DNA of 64,000 nt, taken from assembly GCA_947382625.1 (NCBI GenBank), contig CANDAG010000011.1, positions 40,204-104,203 of the forward strand, given 5' to 3'. This document shows positions 53,400-62,300 of the stretch, one piece after another; the first letter of the stretch is position 1; every line of letters begins with the position of its first letter. Origin of the DNA: an uncultured Lachnospiraceae bacterium (GTDB lineage: Bacteria > Bacillota > Clostridia > Lachnospirales > Lachnospiraceae). The position numbers and the translations under genes are program-made. The notes beneath the pieces are model-generated. The model made no database searches. It saw only the letters and a program-made list of their open reading frames with translations, and was not told the origin of the DNA.

Positions 53400-54977
53400 A
53401 TGGGAGATTATTTGAATGGCGGAAATTCCGGATTTGCAGGAATCAGAAATGGGATTTATGTTGATAAGACGGAATTGATCGCTTTTATCAACAGCACCCT
53501 GGGGACAAACGATAAATTAACCTGCGTGAGCAGGCCGCGTCGCTTCGGGAAGTCGTTTGCAGCTAAAATGCTGTGTGCGTATTATGATAAAGGCTGTGAT
53601 TCCCGGGCATTGTTTGAGGGACTGGCAATATCAAAGGATGCTTCTTTTGAGAAATATCTTAATAAGTATAATGTGATCTGCTTTGATGTCACATGGTTTA
53701 TATCCAGTGTGGATGATATAAAAAATACGGTACGTTGCCTTCAGGATAAGATTATTTCAGAACTAAGGGAGGCGTATCCTGAGGCGGCAAAAGCGAACAC
53801 ATTACCGGAAACATTGTCATTGATCAATAAGCAAACAAGCGAAAAGTTTATTATTATCATTGATGAATGGGATGCTTTATTTCGTGAAGCCAAAAATGAC
53901 AGAGGTGTGCAGGAAGAGTATATTAGATTTCTGCGTGGATTGTTTAAAAATATTGGCTTTACGGACAAAATAATTGAAGCCGCTTATATGACAGGAATTC
54001 TTCCGATCAAAAAATACGGTACACAATCTGCCATGACAGATTTCAGGGAATATACGATGACACAGCCTGAGCCATTAGAAAGATTTGCAGGTTTTACGGA
54101 ACAGGAAGTGAAGAAACTATGTACGGATTCTCAATTTGATTTTGAGAGTGTCCAAAAGTGGTATGACGGATATGTGCTTGGTAATGATACGCATGTTTAC
54201 AGTCCGGAATCTGTGATCAAAGCGATACGGCATAAACGAATCGGAAATTACTGGACACAGTCAGAAACCTACGAGTCGTTAAGGCTTTATATTGAACTTA
54301 ATGAAGATGGATTGAAGGAGGCAATCATACAAATGTTGGGTGGGGCACATATCAGGATTGACGTGGCTACCTTCCAAAATGATATGACAACGATCAAAAA
54401 TAAGGACGATGTCCTTACATTATTGGTCCATTTGGGATATCTGGCTTATAATATTGAATATAGGACGGTGTATATTCCTAATGAAGAGGTACGTGAAGAA
54501 TTTGTCCGCGCAGTAACTGCAGGAAAGCATACGGAAATTGCCAGACTGATCCGTAATTCTGATTATCTTCTGGAGGCAACCTTGAATATGGATGAGGAAG
54601 CTGTGGCGGCCGCTATTGAGGAGGCACATAAAGCCAGTACTGCACCCACTTTTTATAATAGTGAACAGGCGCTTCGTAGTGTCATTCGAGTTGCTTATAT
54701 CAGTTGTGTGGATGAATTTTTTGGGATTAGCGAGCTGCCATCAGGACATGGATATGCTGATGTGGTGTTTTTTCCAAAAAAAATGTCTGCAATGCCTTTG
54801 TTGTTGATTGAGCTTAAGTGGAATAAAACGGATAATGGGGCGATCAGGCAGATAAAAAACAAAGATTATCCAGACATACTAAAGGATTATGGAGGAGATA
54901 TCCTGCTTGTCGGAATAAATTATGATGCAAAGAGTAAAAGGCATAGCTGTAAGATAGAAAAATACAGAAACAAATAA
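53400..54977 (+). CDS. AAA-ATPase-like protein with C-terminal PD-(D/E)XK nuclease domain (copy 2)
   Basis: A 525-residue protein, clearly a relative of the one at 43584: both have N-terminal GNxGFxxIRNGIYVDKT-like starts, SRPRRFGKS (Walker A, near 41), IIIIDEWD (near 149), YMTGILPIKKYGTQSA and the nuclease core ADVVFFPKK ... LLIELKWNK. The two differ at many positions and the DNA is clearly diverged, so this is an old duplication or separate acquisition. It may be co-transcribed with the DUF4143 ATPase upstream. GAGGAG precedes the ATG. Confidence 0.85.
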   Translation: MGDYLNGGNSGFAGIRNGIYVDKTELIAFINSTLGTNDKLTCVSRPRRFGKSFAAKMLCAYYDKGCDSRALFEGLAISKDASFEKYLNKYNVICFDVTWFISSVDDIKNTVRCLQDKIISELREAYPEAAKANTLPETLSLINKQTSEKFIIIIDEWDALFREAKNDRGVQEEYIRFLRGLFKNIGFTDKIIEAAYMTGILPIKKYGTQSAMTDFREYTMTQPEPLERFAGFTEQEVKKLCTDSQFDFESVQKWYDGYVLGNDTHVYSPESVIKAIRHKRIGNYWTQSETYESLRLYIELNEDGLKEAIIQMLGGAHIRIDVATFQNDMTTIKNKDDVLTLLVHLGYLAYNIEYRTVYIPNEEVREEFVRAVTAGKHTEIARLIRNSDYLLEATLNMDEEAVAAAIEEAHKASTAPTFYNSEQALRSVIRVAYISCVDEFFGISELPSGHGYADVVFFPKKMSAMPLLLIELKWNKTDNGAIRQIKNKDYPDILKDYGGDILLVGINYDAKSKRHSCKIEKYRNK

Positions 54978-54988
54978 AAGAGGAAAAA

Positions 54989-55022
54989 TTTTCCGGGCAG
55001 GAGGTTTCACTTGCCCGGAAAA
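54989..55022. terminator. Bidirectional terminator between convergent genes
   Basis: TTTTCCGGGCA (54989-54999) and TGCCCGGAAAA (55012-55022) form a perfect 11-bp stem, with an A tract before and a T-rich run after, so it can stop transcription on both strands. Confidence 0.8.
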
Positions 55023-55060
55023 ATCTTTTCCTCTGCTCAGAGTCACTATCAGATCCGGAT

Positions 55061-56206
55061 TCATTCAAACTGATACAAAAACCCTGCTGCCTCGCAGGCA
55101 TATTTTTTACAGGGCATAGGATGAGGAGGTTCCTGGGCAGATAATTTTCCTGCCAGAAGGTCCTCTGACCCCTTTAAAATACCCGGAATGATGTCCGGTG
55201 TTAAGGGATAGCTGCCATGGGAGGGCCAGATAGAGTCAAAGGCGTCCGACATGGTCATCATCTTTTTGAGACTGTACTGGAATGCCGGCATATTGCGTCC
55301 AGGCCCGAACATATAAATATCCCCGTTTTGGATGGTGTCGCCGGAAATGAGCATACGTTTTTCACGTTCCAGCAGCATGATGCTCCCCGGCGTATGGCCG
55401 GGCGTCAGGATCACTTCAAAGTTCCAGTATCCCAGGTCAATGGTATCTCCTTCCCACAACGGGCGCACATTCTCCATGGTACAGTCCTTTGGCAATGCAA
55501 TTTTGTAACGATCCATCTCAGAGGGATGCATAAACACAGGACTGAAATCCTTGTTGCATCCTGTATGATCTCTATCTGCGTGGGTGTTTACTACAAATAC
55601 CGGCAGATCAGTCAAACCGGCCGTCATTTCATCAAGAGGCAGCGTGCCGAATCCGGTATCCACCAGCATGGCTTTTTCTTTTCCCTCAAACAGGAAGGAG
55701 CGGACGCCGCTATCCTCAAGGATCCAGAAGTGATCAGAGATTTTCTTAACGGGGCTGTCAACAAAATTGTAATTTTTCATAGCTTCTCCTTTCGAATGAA
55801 AAAGATGGATATCCTCACAGGGGATCGCCCTTTCCCTCCAGTTGCCGGGATTGTTCAGCAGACCTTTCATGTCTTGCGCGATCAGAAAGCAGTTTTTATG
55901 GCGGTCAATATAGCAGATCGGCGCATGACTTTCCGGATCACATGCCTCCCCCAGCGTCCCCAGAAAACCACCCAAACTGTCAACGGCCATAATATCTATT
56001 CGGGGAATGGAATAAAAATCTATGGTTGGGATATCGTCGTCAAAAATGAAATGGATATCATAACGATCGGCGTAGGCCTCATAGGCGTCGTTTTTGTCCT
56101 TTACCTGCATGGAGTAAACAGTAGTCCCCGCCGGAATGATCTCCGTATCTTTCATAAATATACTACGGCAGGAATGATCTGTCATATCTAAGTACATTCT
56201 GTTCAT
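55061..56206 (-). CDS. Metallo-beta-lactamase-fold hydrolase with N-terminal extra domain and internal ribosome site
   Basis: A 381-residue protein. Residues about 1-142 are an unrecognised domain rich in Asp and aromatic residues (FIFDDDIPTIDFYSIPRID). Residues about 143-381 are a complete MBL fold with the zinc motif NTHADRDHTG (near 213), LTPGHTPGS and LISGDTI. The joint, encoded HSKGEAM, is a Shine-Dalgarno sequence (GAAAGGAG) five bases before ATG at 55780. So the MBL domain may also be made alone as a 239-residue protein, or the two were separate genes that fused. The start at 56206 is the second ATG; AAAGGA lies about ten bases upstream. Confidence 0.8.
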   Translation of the reverse strand: MNRMYLDMTDHSCRSIFMKDTEIIPAGTTVYSMQVKDKNDAYEAYADRYDIHFIFDDDIPTIDFYSIPRIDIMAVDSLGGFLGTLGEACDPESHAPICYIDRHKNCFLIAQDMKGLLNNPGNWRERAIPCEDIHLFHSKGEAMKNYNFVDSPVKKISDHFWILEDSGVRSFLFEGKEKAMLVDTGFGTLPLDEMTAGLTDLPVFVVNTHADRDHTGCNKDFSPVFMHPSEMDRYKIALPKDCTMENVRPLWEGDTIDLGYWNFEVILTPGHTPGSIMLLEREKRMLISGDTIQNGDIYMFGPGRNMPAFQYSLKKMMTMSDAFDSIWPSHGSYPLTPDIIPGILKGSEDLLAGKLSAQEPPHPMPCKKYACEAAGFLYQFE

Positions 56207-56230
56207 TTTTAACATTTCCTTTCTGCAATC

Positions 56231-56344
56231 TCATCAGGACCCGCAGGGCCTGTCATCCGTTGCAAGCATAAGGATGTCTTCATCCGTTGCAAGCATAAGG
56301 ATGTTTTCATCCGTTGCAAGCATAAGGATGTTTTCATCCGTTGC
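56231..56344. repeat. Family C palindrome array overlapping the SDR gene end
   Basis: A degenerate unit (about 56231-56260) is followed by three 27-bp units starting at 56261, 56288 and 56315, each TGCAAGCATAAGGATG then CATCCGT around a short T-rich loop. The arms AGGATG and CATCC pair. The last unit holds the stop codon of the SDR gene (56334-56336, minus). Confidence 0.85.
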
Positions 56345-57068
56345 TTTTCCTCCGGATCCGGTGGAGCTGGGGCTTAAGGGTAATATCCGACACCACCAAT
56401 CCTTCCCGCTGGCTCAGGATATATTTCACAGCATCCGCCACCTCTTCCGGCAGCAGATAGGAGCCATCCTCTTCGCCTTCTCTGAAATCCGCATTCCGGT
56501 AAAAATTTGTCCGGGTCATATCAGGTGAGATCGTTGCCACTTTTACGCCATATTTTCTTGCCTCATCAAAAAGGCTGCGGGAAAAGCTGGAAAGTCCTGC
56601 CTTGACAGCGCCGTAGGCACACCCGTGCGGGTTTGATGAGGCGGCGGTGACAGAAGAGATATTGATCACATAGCCCCTGTTCTTTTTCAGATCGCGGAGA
56701 AGCTGGCAGGTGAGGATCATGGGAGCCTCCAGATCTGTCCGGACCATCTGCCGGATCTTTTTGGCGTTCAGCTCCTCGTGCAGACCGTAATAAGCGACGC
56801 CGGCGTTATTGATCAATACCTTTATATGGTTCTGCTCTGCAAGCTTCTTTACAGTATCACAAAGCTTTTCGGTATCCAACAGGTCGCAGACGATGGGATG
56901 AAAAGAATCCTGAAAGTCACTTTCCGCAGACAAGGGTTCAAAAACCCCTTCGAAATTCCTTCCGATCCCAAATACCTCATAGCCAAGCCCGCAGAGAACC
57001 TTGCTGATCGCAAGCCCTATCCCTGAGGAGGCTCCGGTGACGATTGCCGCCTCTCTTAACATGATCAT
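56334..57068 (-). CDS. Short-chain dehydrogenase/reductase (SDR)
   Basis: A 244-residue SDR with the standard motifs: nucleotide site TGASSGIG (near 11-18), INNAGVAYYG (near 86), catalytic Ser in NISSVTAAS (near 137) and YGAVKAG with Tyr and Lys (near 151-155). After the nucleotide motif the chain reads GIGRN, which fits NADP(H) preference but does not prove it. The substrate is unknown. AAAGGAG precedes the ATG. The end of the reading frame, encoding KSNG and stop, comes from the last family C repeat unit, so the native C-terminus was probably altered. Confidence 0.9.
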   Translation of the reverse strand: MIMLREAAIVTGASSGIGLAISKVLCGLGYEVFGIGRNFEGVFEPLSAESDFQDSFHPIVCDLLDTEKLCDTVKKLAEQNHIKVLINNAGVAYYGLHEELNAKKIRQMVRTDLEAPMILTCQLLRDLKKNRGYVINISSVTAASSNPHGCAYGAVKAGLSSFSRSLFDEARKYGVKVATISPDMTRTNFYRNADFREGEEDGSYLLPEEVADAVKYILSQREGLVVSDITLKPQLHRIRRKSNG

Positions 57069-57080
57069 AGAACTCCTTTC

Positions 57081-57123
57081 CCAGGACGTTGTAGTAAGCG
57101 CAAAGTCCTGGCTGAATCGTTAC
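57081..57123. repeat. Solo end of the family D MITE
   Basis: On the minus strand it reads GTAACGATTCAGCC followed by AGGACTTTGCGC, closely matching the left end of the 3424-3584 MITE (GTAACTATTCAGCC, AGGACTTTGCAC). The hairpin CCAGGAC/GTCCTGG is retained. It begins one base inside the SplB stop codon region. Confidence 0.75.
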
Positions 57124-58169
57124 TATTGCGATTCTTTTTCCCATAAAAATATTTTTTCTTCCGGTATTTCCCTTTTAAGACGATCCACCAGAAAACCTTC
57201 CATCCGGCCGGTCAGCTCGTCGGAGTAGTGATATACGCCGCCGTCATTGATATACGGGAACTGTACCACTGCCGAGTCCGGCTGGTTTTTCCTCATTTTT
57301 TTCAGATAATCCTGGGATACCCGGAAGGTTCCCACACTTACATCTTCCACTTTTTTCATATCGATCCCGGCAGAGACCTGCCGGAGCATTTCGCCGTATT
57401 GTGTCTCCCAATCCTTACAATAGATCATGGGGTCAAAGCAGAGCCGCAGCGCAAAGCCCCGTTGGATCGCCTCCCGGGCGCTGGCGATCCGCTGATGCAG
57501 GGACGGCGTCTGATGCTCCCAGGCATCGATGACTGTCTGGGGAGACAGGGTAATCGCATAAATGATCCCGGGAGAGGGAGAGTGCCTTTGCCAGAAGGAG
57601 CTGTCTGCGGATTTGGTGCGGATCTCTATTTTCAGAGATTCCTGATCCTGCAGCTTTCTTTGCTCTTCCGCAAATGCAATCCATTCCTTCACATACCCTG
57701 TCGTATGCTCCATTGCCAGAAGATCCGTGTCATAAGAAATACAAAGGTATACGGCGTGTTCCTTAAGGCGTTCCCTGACCACATCGAATAGATCCTCCAG
57801 ATTCACAAATACCACCATATTTCCTGAAGGGTACATTCCCTTCAGGTAGCAGTATTCACAGTCATAAATGCAGTTCATGACACAGGAGGTATAATAAAAG
57901 TGTTCATTTCCAAAGCTCTGACAGACCGGAGCTCCCTTGTAGATCAGGTTTCCCTGCTTGGCGCCCAGGATCAGGCTCCGGGCCCTTTGCTGTAATATAA
58001 AATTTTGCCCTCTCCGGCAGAACACATCCTTATAGTGGTCTATGAGGATGATCTCTGCCTTGGGGAATCTGTCAAGGATCCTCTTTGTCCTGGGGTGATC
58101 CAGCACCTCTTTTTCCACATAAATATGGGAGAAAAAGGGGTTATAGTAATCTTTTCTTAAGCTCTTCAA
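57123..58169 (-). CDS. splB: Spore photoproduct lyase family radical SAM protein
   Basis: A 348-residue protein, close to the 342 residues of Bacillus SplB. The radical SAM cysteines are in CIYDCEYCYLKG (Cys-x3-Cys-x2-Cys). The N-terminal FFSHIYVEKEVLDHPRTKRIL, then FPKAEIILIDHYKDVF, are typical of the SPL family. It repairs the thymine dimer formed in UV-exposed spore DNA, which agrees with the sigma-F genes in this window. Start: the reading frame is open far upstream, but TTG at 58169, with GGAAGGA about nine bases before, gives the expected length and overlaps the upstream gene by 29 bp. The stop is at the start of a MITE fragment. Confidence 0.85.
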   Translation of the reverse strand: MKSLRKDYYNPFFSHIYVEKEVLDHPRTKRILDRFPKAEIILIDHYKDVFCRRGQNFILQQRARSLILGAKQGNLIYKGAPVCQSFGNEHFYYTSCVMNCIYDCEYCYLKGMYPSGNMVVFVNLEDLFDVVRERLKEHAVYLCISYDTDLLAMEHTTGYVKEWIAFAEEQRKLQDQESLKIEIRTKSADSSFWQRHSPSPGIIYAITLSPQTVIDAWEHQTPSLHQRIASAREAIQRGFALRLCFDPMIYCKDWETQYGEMLRQVSAGIDMKKVEDVSVGTFRVSQDYLKKMRKNQPDSAVVQFPYINDGGVYHYSDELTGRMEGFLVDRLKREIPEEKIFLWEKESQ

Positions 58170-59172
58170 AGCACTGTTTTCCTTCCCGTTTATCCTTACA
58201 GGGAAGCTTTCCTTCCCGATAAAAGTTTTCCAGAACAGCAGCATAGTCGATGCCTGCCAGCACGCAATAGCGGATATACTGGCGGAGGGCTTCCGACATG
58301 GCTCTGGAGCAATGCAGATCGAGACATAGCCTTTCATCAATAAGCTGATCCGCGGAGCACATCGGCGTTTGATATTGTTTGCGGATGTCATCATCCTGAA
58401 GGATGTCAGCGCTCTGTTCCTCGTGAGCCGCATTTTGAAGATCTGAAATATACTCCGTGATGGCGTCCATATTCCTGTCAATGAGCCGCTCTGCTTCTGA
58501 GGGAGTGACATCTCTTCCGTCTCCCTCATCGGATATTACTTTTAAAAAGCTCATCTGATGAGGCCCCAAAAAGTAAGCTCCCGCCTGATAGACGGCGGCC
58601 GCTTCCATGTCATAAAGATAGAAATCCTCTTCTTCCGCCTTAATGCGTGGCAGCCTTTGCTCAATAAGCTGGCTTGCGGAGTGTGGCAGCCTTTGACGGA
58701 TTCCGGAACCGGTAACGATCCGGGCCTCCAAAAACCTGTGCCGATAGAGGATGTCCGGATAAAAGGTCCTGCCGGTGGCCTGCTCCGTGATCTTGTTGCA
58801 GAGAAAGAGATTCCCGATCTGGCAGGGAGCTTCCTGCCGGCGGATTCCATCCCTGAGGAGTGTATTCTCAGCGTGCGCCTGTTCCCGGATCCCGGCGCAG
58901 ATCCCCACATTTAAAAGAAAATCTCCCTGCCCCGGGCCATATTCCGTGCAGATGCTGCTGACGGCTACGGCGGCAGGAATGGGGCCGGGACCGCTGATCA
59001 CAAGACTGATACCAGTCCGACGGATACCCGTCTGGCATATTTCTTTTCTGTTGGTATCGGCTTCCCTGTCCTGGAATACCTGGAAACGGGTATGGGAGCT
59101 GTCTTTTTTGAGCTGAAAGCGGGCAATGAAGGGGTGAGCTTCAGCGTAGGTGGCTGTTATGAGATAGATCAT
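58141..59172 (-). CDS. Nucleoside phosphorylase-fold protein (MTA/SAH nucleosidase-like) with two repeat-encoded insertions
   Basis: A 343-residue protein. The nucleosidase/phosphorylase fold covers about 1-240: start MIYLITATYAEAHPF, LVISGPGPIPAAVAVSS, FLLNVGICAG, then YDMEAAAVYQAG with the conserved Met-Glu and ISDEGDGRD with the catalytic-type Asp. About 100 further residues follow with unknown function, leading into SplB. Two 38-bp family B repeats lie within the gene and are read in frame as SASQLIEQRL and SADQLIDERL. Because these are well formed in frame and uninterrupted, the protein is probably made. The substrate is not known; it may supply a function linked to SplB, as it is encoded in the same unit. 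Confidence 0.75.
   Translation of the reverse strand: MIYLITATYAEAHPFIARFQLKKDSSHTRFQVFQDREADTNRKEICQTGIRRTGISLVISGPGPIPAAVAVSSICTEYGPGQGDFLLNVGICAGIREQAHAENTLLRDGIRRQEAPCQIGNLFLCNKITEQATGRTFYPDILYRHRFLEARIVTGSGIRQRLPHSASQLIEQRLPRIKAEEEDFYLYDMEAAAVYQAGAYFLGPHQMSFLKVISDEGDGRDVTPSEAERLIDRNMDAITEYISDLQNAAHEEQSADILQDDDIRKQYQTPMCSADQLIDERLCLDLHCSRAMSEALRQYIRYCVLAGIDYAAVLENFYREGKLPCKDKREGKQCFEELKKRLL
58336..58373. repeat. Family B repeat inside the nucleosidase gene (first, near the end)
   Basis: ATCAATAAGCTG ... GGCGTTTGAT, 38 bp, with the tip CGCGGAGC. It encodes ADQLID on the minus strand, in the linker after the nucleosidase domain. Confidence 0.75.
58660..58697. repeat. Family B repeat inside the nucleosidase gene (second), with 13-bp flanking duplication
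   Basis: CTCAATAAGCTG ... CTTTGAC, 38 bp. The 13-mer GTGGCAGCCTTTG stands just outside (58647-58659) and again inside its right arm (58683-58695). On the minus strand it is read in frame inside the nucleosidase domain. Confidence 0.75.
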
Positions 59173-59328
59173 GTCTGGTTTGTGCGGCTCCTTTATGTCT
59201 TTTGGATTCTGATATAACTATAACCAAAAATTTTGCATCTTTCAAGAAGAGATGAATGACAGAAAATGGAGAGGATGGTATATTTAAAACAGTAACTTGC
59301 GGGATATTTGCAAAAAAGGGAGAAGCAT

Positions 59329-62300
59329 ATGAAGATCAGCAGAATATTGACAGAATACCAGCAGGAGCCCATAGGTCTGGACGAAAGATCCCCGCGGTTT
59401 TCCTGGCAGATAGAATCGGAGGAAAAGGATACCATGCAGACCGGGTGCCGGATCCGGGTCTTCCAGGAAGCGGAGGAGGTATGGGATTCCGGGAAGCTTT
59501 TGACGGCAGAGTCTAAGGGCATAGTCTTCGGAAGTAATTGCATAGCTGACAGAAGCACCGTTGCCGACAGTACTTCCGGGCAGGCACAGGATGGCGCTTT
59601 TGCAGGAAAAGAACTTCTGCCCTGCACAGAGTACAGGGTAAAAGTACAGATATGGGACAACCACGGAAGCGAGGCGGAGGGGGAGACCCGTTTTGAGACC
59701 GGTCTGTTGGATCCCTCCATTCAGGCGTGGGAGGGCGCAAAGTGGATCGGAGCTCCCCGCTACACTGTATGCGCCGCGAACAGGGGCGTCTTTGTGCTGG
59801 AAAGCAAATTCCGCATTGAGGAAGGAAAGGGCCGGGCAGGAGTGGTATTTGGGGCAAGGGATGAGAGCCTGCTTGACCATACGGGAAACGAACTGGGACT
59901 GGAAGGAGAAAATTATATCCGTTATGAGGTGAATCTGTCCGGGGAAGAGCCCTGTCTGGACATTTATCGTGTGGGCTATGCACCGGAGGATTCGGCGGAT
60001 GTGCCCTTTGCCCGGACGCCTCTTGTGAGCTTTGAGGGGGAAGAAAAGCACCCTCTGATCACAGCGGAAAATGCCGGTGATTTCCACACCATCAGGATCG
60101 AGGTGGAAGGGAACAATGCATGGACTTATATGGATGGGGTCCTGGTGGATGCGGTGGTCACAGAGAAGCCCTTTGGTAAGATCAGGGGTGGGCGCACCTT
60201 AAATCCACGGGGGAATAATGATGTGCTGACCTATCCAAGACTCAATGAGATCGGTTTTTTTGCAGGAGAGGGCAGCAGAGCATATTTTAAGTATCTGTCA
60301 GTCAGAAATATGCGCCATCCCTCCCATGAATTTATCAGAGAGACCGCCACAGGAAATCTGTACGGTGAAAAAAGCCTCTTTGCAGATAAGCTTCCTGTGA
60401 GAGACGATTGCTTTGTGGCGGAGGATATCCAGATCACAGCGGATCCCTCCAATACATCGATTCCTATGCTGCGCAGGGCTTTTAGGGTAAAAGAGGAAAA
60501 GGAGCTGAAGCAGGCCAGACTCTATATTACCGCCCGGGGAATCTATGACTGCAGGATCAACGGACAAAGGCTGACGGAGTCTTTGCTGGATCCGGGGTTT
60601 ACCCAGTATGATGTGCGGATGAATTATCAGACCTACGATATCACGGATAAGCTGAAAAAGGGACAAAACGCCCTGGGCGTGACCTTATCCTCCGGCTGGT
60701 GGAGCGAGGCAGCCACCTTTGTGGTGAAGAACTTTAATTATTTCGGGGATAAGGAATCCCTGCTTGCGAAGCTGGTACTGACCTACCGGGATGGTGAGCG
60801 GGAGGTGATCGTCAGCGACACGGATCACTGGAAATATTACGGGGAGGGGCCCTGGCTTTACGCCGGATTTTTTGCAGGAGAGATCTATGATGCCGGAAGG
60901 TCTTCTGTTTATGAGGGATATTCCTGTGAGGATTTTGATGACAGCAAATGGATGGCTCCTGTGGAAATCATCCCTGAGCCCATTGAGGAATTCTGCTCCA
61001 TGCCGGGATTTGGCCGGAGCTGGCCGGCAGTGAACCAGAAGCCCGGGATACAGCTTTTGGGAGGGTATTACGCGCCGGTTTTTATCACGGATGAGGTGTG
61101 CGCCAAAACGGTAACGGAACCGGAGCCAGGGGTTTATATCTATGACCTGCAGCAGGAAATGGCCGGAGTGCCCCGGATCCCTTTCCATGAAGAAAGGGGA
61201 ACCCGGGTGACCATCCGCTTTGCAGAGGTTTTGTACCCGGATCTGCCGGAGTATGCCGGGAATACGGGGCGGATCATGCGGGAAAACTACCGGGATGCTT
61301 CCAGTGTGGATGTGTATATCTGCAACGGGGAGGAGGGCGAGATCTATCAGCCCAGGTTTACCTTCCATGGATACCGGTATATCGAGCTGCGGGGGCTTAA
61401 GAATCCGCCGGAGCCCAGGGCGGTAAGGAGCCTGCAATACTCCTCCATCAGGGAAATGGAGGGCAGCTTTGTCAGCAGCAATAAGCTTTTGAACCGCTTT
61501 GCGGAGAATGTGAAGTGGTCCCAGAAATGTAATTTTATCAGCATTCCCACAGACTGCCCGCAGAGAAATGAGCGTATGGGGTGGGCGGGGGATACCCATG
61601 TGTTCTGCCATACGGCGCTTTTAAACAGTGACCTGAAGCTGTTCTACGAGAGAAATCTCAGGGCCATGCAGGATCTGCAGACACCGGAGGGCAGATACCC
61701 TGAGATCGCCCCCATAGGCGGAGGCTTCGGCGGCGTTACCTATGAATGTGCCTCTATCTTTATGAATTGGGAGCTGTACCGGCAGTACGGGGATGTGCGT
61801 ACACTGGAAGCCTTTTATCCGGCCATGAAAAAGTATATGGATTATATGGCGGAGAGATCAGGGATGCCGGGAACAGGAGATTTCGGTCTGGTGGGGCCTT
61901 TGGGAGACTGGCTCGCGCCGGAGGAAACGGATCTGCAGCTGATGTGGAATGCCTTTTATTATAAGGAAGCATTTCTCATGAGGCAGTTTGCCCGAATCCT
62001 GCATAAGGAAGAGGATGCAGCTTCTTTTGGTGGATTGGCAGAAGGGATTAAAGAGTACTGGAATCAGACCTTTGTGGAGCCTGAATCCCAAAAGACCAGG
62101 GGAGCGGATGGGGAGCTGTGCGATACCCAGTGCTCTTATGCGCTGGGATTGGAATTCGGGGTGGCAAAGGAGGAGCTGCGGGAAGCCTTCGGAGCCCACC
62201 TTGTCCGTAAGACCAGGGAGCTGGGTCACAGAGTGGGAACGGGCTTTTTTGGGACCGGACTTTTGAACCAGGCTCTTACCACTGCAGGCTATACCGAAGA

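Noticed and set aside
56261-56344. Three regular repeats that could suggest a CRISPR array
   Set aside because: Units of 27 bp are directly adjacent with no variable spacers, and no cas genes are near. They are palindromic family C units.
58170-58529. N-terminal extension of SplB by about 120 residues
   Set aside because: This stretch overlaps the nucleosidase gene in another frame, shows unusual Ser/Arg-rich composition, and would make SplB far longer than the family. The TTG at 58169 with a ribosome site gives the expected length.
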